Shown: positions 19,962 through 30,365 of the stretch, piece by piece
How positions within the stretch are numbered: position 1 is the stretch's first letter
Layout: every line of letters begins with the position of its first letter
NCBI RefSeq assembly: GCF_011038645.2
Contig: NZ_CP064955.1
Location: forward strand, 992,001 to 1,056,000
Reading direction: 5' to 3'
Length of the DNA stretch: 64,000 bases
Source of the DNA: Corynebacterium qintianiae
GTDB lineage: Bacteria; Actinomycetota; Actinomycetes; Mycobacteriales; Mycobacteriaceae
Notes under the pieces: generated by a model
What the model was told of the DNA's origin: nothing
Seen by the model: the letters and a program-made list of their open reading frames with translations, nothing else
Database searches by the model: none
Program-made: the position numbers and the translations under genes

Positions 19962-20596
19962 ACGAGGTTCAACCTCGAGGTGGCCCCGAACTGTTCCATG
20001 ATGTTGGAGACGTACTTCTTGATCGTGGATTCGGAGTACGCGAGGTCGTGAGCGATCTCAGAGTTCGACATTCCCCGGCACAACAGCACCAAGACTTTCT
20101 TCTCCGACTTGGTCAGCGTCTGGAGTTTGAGTGCCTCGTCGATTGGGTCCACATGCGAGCTTTGGTGGTCATCTCTCAGGTGCGTAGCCAAGCGAGTCAT
20201 CGCCTGCGGCGAGACGACCATCCCGCCGTCGACGGCGGCGCGGACGGCGTCGATAAGCATCTTCGGCTTCTCGCTTTTAAGCACGTACCCTGCCCCGCCG
20301 TTGCGAATAATGCGGACCATTGTGCGATCTGAGTCAAATGCCGTGACCGCAATGAAGATCGGGTGGGTATCGAGCTGGTTGATGTGTTCGAGCAGCGTTG
20401 GCCCGTCCATCGTCGGCATATGAATGTCGGCCAGCACGACATCGACGTCGTGCTGCTCTAACTGAGCAAGGGCTTCCTCGCCGTTGGCCGCCTGGGCGAC
20501 CACGTGAATGTCGTCTGTGGTGCCGAAGTAGTGGCGGAATGAGCTGAGGACTAGCGGATTGTCATCAACGAGAAGAACGTTAATGCGTTGGCTCAT
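19934..20596 (-). CDS. Two-component response regulator, LuxR/NarL type
   Basis: 220 residues. Receiver domain: acidic pocket DD at 11-12, phosphoacceptor D57 (VVLADIHMP), T at AVTAFD, K in YVLKSEKP. The C-terminal LuxR helix-turn-helix (LTKSEKKVLVLLCRGMSNSEIA, then YSESTIKKYVSNI) is complete. Its likely partner is the histidine kinase at 20906. The start overlaps the stop of the small secreted-peptide gene by 4 nt (ATGA), so the two are translated together. Confidence 0.93.
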   Translation of the reverse strand: MSQRINVLLVDDNPLVLSSFRHYFGTTDDIHVVAQAANGEEALAQLEQHDVDVVLADIHMPTMDGPTLLEHINQLDTHPIFIAVTAFDSDRTMVRIIRNGGAGYVLKSEKPKMLIDAVRAAVDGGMVVSPQAMTRLATHLRDDHQSSHVDPIDEALKLQTLTKSEKKVLVLLCRGMSNSEIAHDLAYSESTIKKYVSNIMEQFGATSRLNLVVKVLNAEY

Positions 20597-20796
20597 GCGT
20601 AGCGGGAGGCGTTAGGGCACCACGGGCGCATGGGGTAGTAGGTGCACGAAAGAATGTCGCTCATGGCGGAGTAATAACCGATGTTCGGCGTTGAATCATC
20701 GGAGGCTACCGTCTGCGCGTGAGCGGACGGCATGGAGCTGAAAGCGCTCAGGGTCAAAACGGCGGCAGTGAGGCCGGTGGCGAGGCGATTCTTCAC
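20593..20796 (-). CDS. Small secreted peptide precursor between kinase and regulator
   Basis: 67 residues; no known family was recognised. The signal peptide runs to AHA (about residue 27) and leaves a mature peptide of about 40 residues. The latter has only two cysteines, C51 and C60, enclosing TYYPMRPW, so an oxidised peptide would carry an eight-residue aromatic loop near its C-terminus. The start is GTG 20796 with GGAAGG 7 nt upstream; the in-frame TTG at 20811 would include the Shine-Dalgarno itself. It lies between the kinase and response-regulator genes and overlaps the latter, so a signalling role (pheromone or modulator of the kinase) is a reasonable inference. A secreted effector is the alternative. 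Confidence 0.72.
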   Translation of the reverse strand: MKNRLATGLTAAVLTLSAFSSMPSAHAQTVASDDSTPNIGYYSAMSDILSCTYYPMRPWCPNASRYA

Positions 20797-20827
20797 GGCG
20801 TTTCCTTCCAAACGATGTACACGACGA

Positions 20828-20833
20828 ATAGTA
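20828..20833 (-). promoter_or_regulatory. Candidate -10 box of the peptide-regulator genes
   Basis: TACTAT on the minus strand, which would start transcription about 25 nt before the peptide GTG. A weak -35 (TAGACC) lies 17 bp upstream. Confidence 0.4.
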
Positions 20834-20877
20834 TCTTCGTCCGCCAGAGCGGTCTATGCGTAACCGGGGTCCGAATT

Positions 20878-20893
20878 GGGTACCAAAGTACCC
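20878..20893. promoter_or_regulatory. 16-bp palindrome, candidate operator
   Basis: GGGTAC-CAAA-GTACCC, a perfect 6-bp dyad, lies just after the kinase stop and about 45 bp upstream of the presumed -10 of the peptide gene, a suitable place for an activator such as the adjacent LuxR-type regulator. Confidence 0.45.
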
Positions 20894-20905
20894 ACCCGTT
20901 CGGGT

Positions 20906-22012
20906 CTAACGCCGGAGTTCGCTCAAAGGAATGGAAAATTCGACGACCCACTGCCCGTTTCTCCGCCCTGCGGTCATGGATCCCCGGTGTTTGGACACCA
21001 AGTGGCGGGTTTGGCTGAGACCCAGGCCCGAAGACATATGGGTAGGGGAGGGGCTGGCTCGTACCGAGTTGGCCATGGTGCAACTGATGCCGCTTCCTGT
21101 TTGCTCAACAGTGAGATGTATTACGGATCCAGGTTCGCCGTACTTGATCGCATTTGTGGCCAGCTCGGCGAATACTTGTTCAAACCCGGGTGGGAACGAC
21201 CATGCGCATTCTCTCGCGGTCTCATCCCCGTGGACAGCAAAACCGTGGCTGCGAAGCAACCGGGAAGTCACACTGAACTGGTCTTTAATCGTGCGGTTGA
21301 TCGACGGAGAATCTTCTAACTCCTCGTCCTGCATGAAGTGGAGGAGATGCCTCACCTCTTGCATCGCCTGGCGGGTCTCGTCCGCGATGAGCTCAGCCGT
21401 CCTGCCAATCTCCGGGTCGTGGGTCGAGGTGAGCCCGAGCGTTTCGGCGCGCATCACGACCGACGTGAGAGTAGTCGCTACCGAATCATGGAGTGAGCGG
21501 CTCAACCTCTCACGGCGTTCCTCCATCTCCCTCCGCAGATGCTCTTGATGGGTGGCGTGCTGGAGTCGCTGGCGGCGGTAGTAAATGCCGCCCCAAAGCC
21601 CCGCGCCGACTGTCGTTGCGTAGATGAACGCCCCAGTGAAGTCATAAGGGAACCACTGCCCGGTGAACGGGCTTGTCGTGGTGATGTACGTGAACAGAAG
21701 GCCGAAGACAACCGCGGCACGAGCGTGACCGGAGAGCGCCACCAACGCAACTAAGAACGGTGCCGAGAATATGACAATGAGACTGCGAATCTCTTCCACC
21801 GCGGCCGCCCAGACGAACAGGCCCACAAGTAAGCACCCCATCGCCACGGGCCATTTCTGGGCCAGCGCGAGTACAAACACCGCCAGCAGGCTCGCCGCAA
21901 GCTTCCACCAACCCATGGGGGAAATCGCCAGCGAGAGCGCGATGACGAGTACACCAATCGCAGCCACTTTCCAATTGATGCCGGAGCGGCCAAAGGCTGC
22001 TGAATTTTCCAC
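20906..22012 (-). CDS. Sensor histidine kinase, HisKA_3 (NarX/DesK) type
   Basis: 368 residues. The first approximately 145 hold four to five hydrophobic membrane segments with almost no extracellular domain, as in small-molecule or peptide-sensing kinases. Then a coiled-coil linker, the H-box SRSLHDSVATTL with H175, an N-box ELATNAIKYGEPG, and a G-box SSGLGLSQTR. The start is taken as GTG 22012, because TACCCT ends 6 nt before it on the minus strand and the TTG at 22042 lies upstream of that box. It partners the regulator at 19934. Confidence 0.9.
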   Translation of the reverse strand: MENSAAFGRSGINWKVAAIGVLVIALSLAISPMGWWKLAASLLAVFVLALAQKWPVAMGCLLVGLFVWAAAVEEIRSLIVIFSAPFLVALVALSGHARAAVVFGLLFTYITTTSPFTGQWFPYDFTGAFIYATTVGAGLWGGIYYRRQRLQHATHQEHLRREMEERRERLSRSLHDSVATTLTSVVMRAETLGLTSTHDPEIGRTAELIADETRQAMQEVRHLLHFMQDEELEDSPSINRTIKDQFSVTSRLLRSHGFAVHGDETARECAWSFPPGFEQVFAELATNAIKYGEPGSVIHLTVEQTGSGISCTMANSVRASPSPTHMSSGLGLSQTRHLVSKHRGSMTAGRRNGQWVVEFSIPLSELRR

Positions 22013-22070
22013 GCGCCTAGGGTAGCCCGCATCCGCCGTCAAGTCAGACTCGCAGGAGTGCGAACGCGTT

Positions 22071-22100
22071 TTGTGGCAAAGCCACCCCTCGTGCTACTCT
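22071..22100 (+). promoter_or_regulatory. Candidate infC operon promoter
   Basis: TTGTGG (22071-22076), an 18-bp spacer, TACTCT (22095-22100). The leader would be about 240 nt. Confidence 0.5.
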
Positions 22101-22244
22101 GTTGAGCACTACCGCTCGGGTCGTCGCAAGTCTGGCGTCCCGGGCCGCAAGAGGAGTCACTCCCACCCCAGGCCGCCGATTCCGGTTGGTAAAGGGTAAA
22201 GCGTAGTGCGGGCGTCGATAAGCGTCCGCGTTATGTGGAAGAAC

Positions 22245-22276
22245 TCCCGCGACCATCTCTCATGGCGCGGGATTTT
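22245..22276 (+). terminator. Terminator-like hairpin in the infC leader, possible attenuator
   Basis: TCCCGCG (22245-22251) pairs with CGCGGGA (22266-22272), with a second CCAT/ATGG stem inside, then TTTT. CTCCC before it can instead pair with GGGAG at 22281-22286, which would break the terminator. Leader attenuation is known for IF3-L35-L20 operons of other bacteria; here it is inferred. Confidence 0.55.
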
Positions 22277-22347
22277 CGCGTGGGAGAACTCGTCACCGGT
22301 GGTTCGGTAGCGATCAACCTTAACCCTCTAGAGTCTTAGGAGTTCTC

Positions 22348-22869
<522 letters not shown>

Positions 22870-22899
22870 TTTTCGTTTTCGACTCGAAGGGCTTTCACA

Positions 22900-23094
22900 A
22901 TGAAGCAGAAGACCCACAAGGGCACCGCCAAGCGCATCAAGGTTTCCGGCTCCGGCAAGCTGCGCCGCGAGCAGGCCGGTAAGCGCCACCTCAACGAGGG
23001 CCTCTCCTCCAAGCGCCGCCGCAAGCTCTCCGGCACCACTGACGTCGCCCCGGCGGACACCAAGCGCATCAAGCGCCTCCTCGGCAAGGCGTAA
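22900..23094 (+). CDS. rpmI: 50S ribosomal protein L35
   Basis: 64 residues, very basic, starting MKQKTHKGTAKRIK with the family's GKRH and TKRIKRLLGKA blocks; full length. GAAGGG precedes the ATG. It lies between infC and rplT as in most bacteria. Confidence 0.97.
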   Translation: MKQKTHKGTAKRIKVSGSGKLRREQAGKRHLNEGLSSKRRRKLSGTTDVAPADTKRIKRLLGKA

Positions 23095-23151
23095 GACACC
23101 TGCCCTGATCAAGCACCATATTCTCGATTTAAGACAAGGAAGTATTGACTG

Positions 23152-23538
23152 ATGGCACGTGTCAAGCGTTCAGTTAACGCCAAGAAGAAGCGTCGCGCGA
23201 TTCTCAAGTCCGCCAAGGGCTACCGCGGCCAGCGCTCCCGCCTGTACCGCAAGGCCAAGGAGCAGTGGCTGCATTCCCAGACCTACGCTTACCGCGACCG
23301 CCGCAAGCGCAAGGGTGAGTTCCGCAAGCTGTGGATCCAGCGCATCAACGCTGCGGCCCGCATGAACGACATCACTTACAACCGCCTCATCCACGGCCTG
23401 AAGCTGGCCGAGGTCGAGGTCGACCGCAAGATCCTCGCCGAGCTCGCCGTTAACGACTTCGCAACCTTCTCCGCGATCTGCGAAGTTGCCAAGAACGCTC
23501 TTCCGGAAGACGTTAACGCTCCGGCTAACGCCGCCTAG
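23152..23538 (+). CDS. rplT: 50S ribosomal protein L20
   Basis: 128 residues: [15 protein letters not shown] opening, then [16 protein letters not shown] and the globular C-terminal part with [16 protein letters not shown]. It binds 23S rRNA during early assembly and in other bacteria represses its own operon. AAGGA lies 11 nt before the ATG. It is the last gene of the infC operon. Confidence 0.98.
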   Translation: MARVKRSVNAKKKRRAILKSAKGYRGQRSRLYRKAKEQWLHSQTYAYRDRRKRKGEFRKLWIQRINAAARMNDITYNRLIHGLKLAEVEVDRKILAELAVNDFATFSAICEVAKNALPEDVNAPANAA

Positions 23539-23634
23539 AGCTTTTCGCTTCTCGACGCCCGCCCGGCGCCTTCCCTCCAGGAAAGCGCGCCGCGGTGGGT
23601 TTGGCGTTCTTCGGGGTTCGGTAACGTTAGCGGC

Positions 23635-24456
23635 ATGGCTCTCGACTTCTCCCAGGCTTTCACCGAACGAACCCCGCGCATCGTTAATGCGGCGAAGCTG
23701 CACAGGGCAGCCGCCCGGAAGAAGGCGGGGCAGTTTATCGTGGAGGGGTCCAACTCCGTGGAGGCGGCTGTTGCGACGGGGGCGGCCACAGACGTGTTTG
23801 TCACGGAAAGCGCCGCGGGAGAGTTTGCCGATATTGTCACCACCGCGGGTTACATGGAGGTGTACACGCACGCCATCACCGATTCCGCCGCCCGCCACCT
23901 GTCCGACACGGTGACATCCACGGGTATTTTTGCTGTGTGCAAGCCCGCGCTGTGGTCGGTGGGCCAGGCGTTGCGCGGAGGCCCGCAGCTGGTTGCCGTG
24001 TGTGTCGAGACAAACGACCCGGGCAACGCCGGCACGCTCATTCGTATTGCGGACGTGTGCGGCGCCGATGCCGTTATTTTTGCCGGTGACACCGTGGACC
24101 CGGAGTCGAGCAAGGCCGTGAGGTCGTCGGCTGGCTCACTGTTCCATTTGCCGGTGGCGCGCAGCCGCAAGATCGCGGACGTTATGGGGCAGCTTCGTGC
24201 GGCGGGGCTGAAGATTGCCGCGACGACAATGGGAGGTGAGGTTTCCCTCGACGCCGCGGGGGATATGCTCCAGCAACCCACGGCGTGGCTGTTCGGCAAC
24301 GAAGCCCACGGGTTGCCGCGGGAGTTAATCGACGCGGCCGACTACCGCGTCTCCATCCCCATCCGTGGCCACGCCGAGTCGCTCAACCTTGCCACCGCCG
24401 CCGCGATGTGCATGTGGGAGTCCTCGAAGGCCTTGTCCCAGCCGGGGGTAAGCTGA
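23635..24456 (+). CDS. TrmH/SpoU-family RNA 2'-O-methyltransferase
   Basis: 273 residues. The N-terminal SpoU_sub_bind region (GQFIVEGSNSVEAAV) is followed by the knotted SPOUT domain with its three motifs: NDPGNAGTLIR, WLFGNEAHGLP and IPIRGHAESLNLATAAAM. It probably methylates rRNA, like TsnR at the same place in mycobacteria; the target nucleotide is not deducible. TAACGT (23622-23627) ends 7 nt before the ATG, suggesting a separate leaderless transcript. Confidence 0.9.
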   Translation: MALDFSQAFTERTPRIVNAAKLHRAAARKKAGQFIVEGSNSVEAAVATGAATDVFVTESAAGEFADIVTTAGYMEVYTHAITDSAARHLSDTVTSTGIFAVCKPALWSVGQALRGGPQLVAVCVETNDPGNAGTLIRIADVCGADAVIFAGDTVDPESSKAVRSSAGSLFHLPVARSRKIADVMGQLRAAGLKIAATTMGGEVSLDAAGDMLQQPTAWLFGNEAHGLPRELIDAADYRVSIPIRGHAESLNLATAAAMCMWESSKALSQPGVS

Positions 24457-24469
24457 TGGGCGGCTTTAA

Positions 24470-25546
<1,077 letters not shown>

Positions 25547-25579
25547 AAGGCAACTGAGAAAGATAACGAGGAGCATATA

Positions 25580-28087
25580 ATGCTGATTTCCCAGAACTGG
25601 ATTACGGACCTTCTGCGTAACGCCGGCAATGATAACTGGTCGGTGTCGCCCGAGGAGCTCGACGCCGGGTTCGTGCGCGTCGGTTTCGAGACCGAGGGCT
25701 ACGGCCGCATCGAAGAGACCACCGGCCCGCTCGTAATCGGCCGCGTGCTTGAAATCGAGGAGCTCGAAGGGTTCAAGAAGCCGATCCGTTACTGCCACGT
25801 CGATGTGGCTGACGCGAACGGTACCGGCGAGCCTCAAGGCATCGTCTGCGGCGCGCGCAATTTCTCCCAGGGCGACCTCGTTGTCGTCTCTCTACCGGGT
25901 GCTGTGCTGCCCGGAGGGTTCGCCATCGCGGCGCGTGAGACCTACGGCAAGATCTCGAACGGCATGATGGCATCTGCCGCCGAGCTGGGCCTGACGCAGA
26001 AGAGCGACGGCATTATCACCCTTCCGGAAGGTACCGCTCAACCCGGTGAGGACGCGAGGGAGGTGCTGCAGCTCGACGACACCGTCTTCGAGGTCAACAT
26101 CACCCCGGACCGCGGTTACGCATTGTCCGCGCGCGGCCTCTCTCGCGAGGTCGCGTCCGCCTTCGACCTGTCTTACCGCGATGTCGCGCAGGAGCCCTCC
26201 ATCGCGGGCATCGACGTCGCCAGCGTTCCCGCGCCGACGGGTGACCTAATCCAGATCGCGCTCGAGGAGTCCACGAAGGCCCAACGGTTCGGACTGCGCA
26301 AGGTCGAGGGAATCGACCCGGCGGCCCAGGCACCGTTCTGGATGCAGCGGGAGCTAATGCTTTCCGGCATCCGCTCCGTTAACGCGCCGACCGACGTGAC
26401 CAACTACGTCATGATTCTGCTCGGGCAGCCGATGCACGCCTTCGACGCCGACAAGGTCGCGGGGAATCTCCGCGTGCACAACGCCGCGGGCGGTGAGACG
26501 TTCGAGACGCTCGACCACTCGACCCGTACGCTCACCCCGAACGACGTCGTCATCTCCGACGACAACGGGATCCAGTCGCTCGCCGGAATCATGGGCGGGA
26601 CCACCTCCGAAATCTCGGAGGAGACCGTCAATGTCTACTTTGAGGCCGCGACGTGGGATGCGCTCACCGTCGCCCGTTCCGCGCGACACCACAAGCTGAG
26701 CTCTGAAGCTTCTCGACGCTTCGAGCGCGGCGTCGACCCCGCTCTCGTTGAGGTCGCCCTCGACGTGGCATGCGCCCTTCTCGCCGACGTCGCCGGTGGC
26801 GCCATCGTGGACAAACGGACGCTTATCGGTGAGGTGGCCGCGCGACCCGCCATCGAGATGGCGGTCTCCCGTCCGGGTGAGCTCATCGGTGTTGAGTACT
26901 CGCGCGAGACGGTCGTGCGCCGCCTCGAGGAGATCGGTTGCCGTGTCGACGGCGGGGGAGAGACCGTGACGGTGCTGCCGCCGACGTGGCGCACCGACCT
27001 GAACGTGCCGGTTGAACTGGTGGAGGAGATTGTTCGCCTCGAAGGCCTCGACGACATCCCGCTGGTGCTGCCCGCCCCGCGCGGCGGACGCGGCCTCTCG
27101 CCGGTGCAGCGCCGCCGCCGTGCCGCGACGCACGCCCTGGCGTACTCGGGCTACGTCGAGGTGATTCCGACGCCGTTCATTGCGAACGACACCTTCGATG
27201 TGTGGGGTCTCGATGCCGACGACGCGCGCCGCAGGACGGTCAAGGTCCAGAACCCGCTGGACAAGGATTACGGCATTCTGGGCACGACTGTTCTGCCGTC
27301 GATGTTGGAGGCCGTCGGGCGCAACGTCGCCCGCGGCCGTAACGACTTGGCGCTGTATTCGGTCGCGCAGGTCAGCTTCGCGCGGGCGGACGTCTCGCCG
27401 ATGCCGAGTGTTGAGACGCGCCCGGACGAGTCAGCGGTCCGCGAGCTCGTCGACTCCCTGCCGCAGCAGCACCTCCACGCCGCGACCGTCGCATCGGGCA
27501 ACTGGGAGCTCGAAGGCCCGTGGGGCAAGGGGCGCGCTTACTCTTGGGCTGACGCGATCGAGTCGGCGCGGGTGGTTGCGCAAGCTGCAGGCGTGAAGCT
27601 TGTTGTCGAGGCCGCGTCTGAGCGGCCATGGCATCCGGGCCGTTGCGCCGCGCTGAGAGTCGGCGGCGAGACGGTCGGCTACGCCGGCGAGCTGCACCCA
27701 GAAGTCCTTGACACGCTCGAGCTGCCCCCGCGCACCTGCGCCATGGAGATCGACCTGACGGCTCTTCAGTTCGACGAGAAAATCCCTGCCCCTGTGCTGT
27801 CGTCGTTCCCGGCGTTGAACCAGGACATCGCGCTCGTCGTCGACGAGGGCGTCGCCGCCGAATCGGTGCGTCTGGCCGTCGAGGAGGGGGCGGGCGGGCT
27901 CGTCGAAAGTGTGAAGCTTTTCGACGTCTACCGCTCCGCGCAGTTGGGCGAGGGCAAAAAGTCTCTCGCTTTCGGGCTTGTGTTCCGCGCCGGCGACCGC
28001 ACGCTGACCGAGGACGAGGCATCCGCCGCGCGACTCAATGCGGCTAAGGTGGCGGAACAGAAGTTCGGCGCCTCCATGCGTGCATAA
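25580..28087 (+). CDS. pheT: Phenylalanyl-tRNA synthetase beta subunit
   Basis: 835 residues, full length. Seen in order: an N-terminal tRNA-binding (EMAP-like) domain, the B3/4 editing domain, B5, the catalytic-like core and a C-terminal ferredoxin-like anticodon-binding domain (SSFPALNQDIALVVDEGV onwards). GAGGAG precedes the ATG. The gene follows pheS by 33 nt. Its last codons overlap the probable argC operator. Confidence 0.98.
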   Translation: MLISQNWITDLLRNAGNDNWSVSPEELDAGFVRVGFETEGYGRIEETTGPLVIGRVLEIEELEGFKKPIRYCHVDVADANGTGEPQGIVCGARNFSQGDLVVVSLPGAVLPGGFAIAARETYGKISNGMMASAAELGLTQKSDGIITLPEGTAQPGEDAREVLQLDDTVFEVNITPDRGYALSARGLSREVASAFDLSYRDVAQEPSIAGIDVASVPAPTGDLIQIALEESTKAQRFGLRKVEGIDPAAQAPFWMQRELMLSGIRSVNAPTDVTNYVMILLGQPMHAFDADKVAGNLRVHNAAGGETFETLDHSTRTLTPNDVVISDDNGIQSLAGIMGGTTSEISEETVNVYFEAATWDALTVARSARHHKLSSEASRRFERGVDPALVEVALDVACALLADVAGGAIVDKRTLIGEVAARPAIEMAVSRPGELIGVEYSRETVVRRLEEIGCRVDGGGETVTVLPPTWRTDLNVPVELVEEIVRLEGLDDIPLVLPAPRGGRGLSPVQRRRRAATHALAYSGYVEVIPTPFIANDTFDVWGLDADDARRRTVKVQNPLDKDYGILGTTVLPSMLEAVGRNVARGRNDLALYSVAQVSFARADVSPMPSVETRPDESAVRELVDSLPQQHLHAATVASGNWELEGPWGKGRAYSWADAIESARVVAQAAGVKLVVEAASERPWHPGRCAALRVGGETVGYAGELHPEVLDTLELPPRTCAMEIDLTALQFDEKIPAPVLSSFPALNQDIALVVDEGVAAESVRLAVEEGAGGLVESVKLFDVYRSAQLGEGKKSLAFGLVFRAGDRTLTEDEASAARLNAAKVAEQKFGASMRA

Positions 28088-28117
28088 ATTGCGCGGAGGT
28101 GCATATTCGGTTACGCT
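28080..28117 (+). promoter_or_regulatory. Candidate ArgR operator and promoter of the arginine operon
   Basis: Two direct GTGCATA boxes (28080-28086 and 28099-28105, 19 bp apart) followed by TACGCT (28112-28117), which ends 6 nt before the argC ATG. AT-rich boxes with TGCATA-like cores just upstream of argC are typical of ArgR control; the repressor is encoded in the operon at 33417. Confidence 0.5.
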
Positions 28118-28123
28118 TCCGGT

Positions 28124-29167
28124 ATGACACTCACAGTAGCAGTGGCAGGTGCCACAGGATACGCCGGAGGAGAAATCCTCCGTCTGCTCCTGAACCACCC
28201 CGCCTACCACTCCGGCGAGCTCGAGATCGGCGCGTTGACCGGCAACAGCAACTCGGGGCAGAAAGTCGCGGCGCTCATGCCAAACCTGCCCCCTCTGGCC
28301 GACCGCACGATCCAGAAGACTGCCCCTGAGACCCTCGCAGACCACGATGTCGTGTTTCTTGGCCTGCCGCACGGTTACTCTGCCGAGATAGCGAACAAAC
28401 TGCCCGCGGAAACCCTGGTCCTCGACTGTGCCGCTGACTTCCGCCTCACGGACGAGGCCGATTGGGTGAAGTACTACGGAAACGACCACGCTGGAAGCTG
28501 GCCGTACGGCATTCCCGAGGTGCCCGGTCGGCGCGAGCTCATCGCCTCATCGCGTCGCGTGGCCGTTCCCGGGTGTTTTCCCACGGGCGCGACACTCGCC
28601 GCGCTTCCCGCTGTCGCCGGCGGCCTCGTCGAGCCCGACCTGAGCATCGTCTCCATTACGGGCGTGTCGGGAGCCGGAAAGAAGGCTGCCGTATCGCTGC
28701 TCGGCTCCGAGACCATGGGGTCGCTCAAGGCGTATAACACCGCGGGCCGGCACCGCCACACCCCGGAGATCGCGCAGAACCTCCGCGCGGTCACCGGGGG
28801 CGAAGTTCGCGTAAGCTTCACCCCCGTTCTCGCGCCGCTGCCGCGCGGCATTCTCACCACCGTCACCGCCCCTGTGGGGGCCGGAGTGACGACGGAATCC
28901 GCGCATGACGCGTTTTCCGAGTTTTATGCGGAAGAGCAGTTCGTCTGGGTGCTGCCGCACGGCAGCCAGCCGCAGACCCAGAACGTCGTGGGTACCAACA
29001 TGTGCCACATCCAGGTCGAGGTCGACGAAGCTGCTGGCAAGCTCCTCATCACCTCTGCTATCGACAACCTGACCAAGGGCACCGCCGGCGCAGCCGTGCA
29101 GTGCATGAATATCGCGCTGGGGTGGGACGAGGCCGCTGGCCTGCCCACCGCCGCCGTCGCGCCGTAG
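28124..29167 (+). CDS. argC: N-acetyl-gamma-glutamyl-phosphate reductase
   Basis: 347 residues. Third step of arginine synthesis, NADPH-dependent reduction of N-acetylglutamyl phosphate. The NADP-binding [10 protein letters not shown] is at about 8-17, and the active-site region contains VPGCFPTGA with the nucleophilic cysteine. First gene of argCJBDFRGH; probably translated from a leaderless mRNA since only a TACGCT box is near the ATG. Confidence 0.97.
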   Translation: MTLTVAVAGATGYAGGEILRLLLNHPAYHSGELEIGALTGNSNSGQKVAALMPNLPPLADRTIQKTAPETLADHDVVFLGLPHGYSAEIANKLPAETLVLDCAADFRLTDEADWVKYYGNDHAGSWPYGIPEVPGRRELIASSRRVAVPGCFPTGATLAALPAVAGGLVEPDLSIVSITGVSGAGKKAAVSLLGSETMGSLKAYNTAGRHRHTPEIAQNLRAVTGGEVRVSFTPVLAPLPRGILTTVTAPVGAGVTTESAHDAFSEFYAEEQFVWVLPHGSQPQTQNVVGTNMCHIQVEVDEAAGKLLITSAIDNLTKGTAGAAVQCMNIALGWDEAAGLPTAAVAP

Positions 29168-29182
29168 GAGAGCTGGACAGAT

Positions 29183-30355
29183 ATGACGCACACAGGAGTA
29201 ACCGCCCCCGCAGGCTTCGGCGCCGCGGCCACCACCGCGGGTATCAAGGCCTCCGGCAAGCCGGACATGGCGCTGGTGCTCAATGAGGGCCCCGAATTCA
29301 ACGCCGCAGCTGTGTTTACGCGCAACCGCGTGGTCGCATCCCCGGTCAAGGTCACACGTGAGGCGGTCGGCGACGGCACTCTGAAGGCGGTGGTTCTCAA
29401 TTCCGGTAACGCCAACGCATGCAACGGCGCACAGGGCGACCGCGACGCCCGCGAGGAGGCGCAGCTTGTCGCGGGCGCTCTTGACATAGACGAGGGTGAC
29501 GTCGCAGTGTGTTCCACCGGGTTAATCGGCGACGTTCTACCGATGGCCACGATCCGCGAGGGCATCGCCCAGCTCGCCAGCGGCCTCGCGTCAAACGCAG
29601 GCGACAACGGGCCGGCCGCCGCTGAGGCGATCATGACCACCGACACCGTCGCTAAGCAGGCTGTCGCACATCGCGACGGCTGGAGCGTCGGGGCGATGGG
29701 CAAGGGAGTCGGCATGATGGCGCCGTCGCTCGCGACAATGCTGGTGTGCGTGACCACGGACGCGTCGGCAAGCTCGCAGGCTCTCGACGTTGCCCTGCGC
29801 AGGGCAACGAAGGCCACCTTTGACACGCTCGATATTGACGGCTCCACATCAACGAACGACACCGTCGTCGTCATGGCGTCCGGCGCGAGCGGTGTCCGCC
29901 CGTCCCAGGAGGATCTCGACGCAGCGATTCTTGAGGTGTGCGCGGACCTGGCCGAACAGATGCAGGCCGACGCCGAGGGCGTGACCAAGCGCGTCACCAT
30001 CACGGTCGAAGGCACGACCAACGACGAGCAAGCGCTCAACGCCGCCCGTACCCTTGGCCGGGACAACCTGTTCAAGTGCGCCATGTTTGGTTCGGACCCG
30101 AACTGGGGCCGCACGCTCGCCGCAGTAGGCATGGCCGAATCGGACATGGACCCCGAGAAGATCTCCGTGTATTTCAACTCGCACCCGGTGTGCGTGAACT
30201 CCACCGGTGCGCCCGGTGCGCGCGAAGTCGATCTCTCCGGCCCAGACATCGACGTACGCGTGAACCTCGGCACCGGTGGACCCGGCAGGGCCACCGTCCG
30301 CACGACGGACTTGTCGCACGCCTATGTAGAAATCAACTCGGCTTACAGCACGTAA
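29183..30355 (+). CDS. argJ: Glutamate N-acetyltransferase / amino-acid acetyltransferase (ArgJ)
   Basis: 390 residues. It recycles the acetyl group from N-acetylornithine to glutamate and may also use acetyl-CoA. The autoprocessing site is LATML, with the new N-terminal nucleophile T185, in the usual context [13 protein letters not shown]. The C-terminal FGSDPNWGR block is present. It follows argC by 15 nt. Confidence 0.97.
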   Translation: MTHTGVTAPAGFGAAATTAGIKASGKPDMALVLNEGPEFNAAAVFTRNRVVASPVKVTREAVGDGTLKAVVLNSGNANACNGAQGDRDAREEAQLVAGALDIDEGDVAVCSTGLIGDVLPMATIREGIAQLASGLASNAGDNGPAAAEAIMTTDTVAKQAVAHRDGWSVGAMGKGVGMMAPSLATMLVCVTTDASASSQALDVALRRATKATFDTLDIDGSTSTNDTVVVMASGASGVRPSQEDLDAAILEVCADLAEQMQADAEGVTKRVTITVEGTTNDEQALNAARTLGRDNLFKCAMFGSDPNWGRTLAAVGMAESDMDPEKISVYFNSHPVCVNSTGAPGAREVDLSGPDIDVRVNLGTGGPGRATVRTTDLSHAYVEINSAYST

Positions 30356-30365
30356 AGGAGCATCT

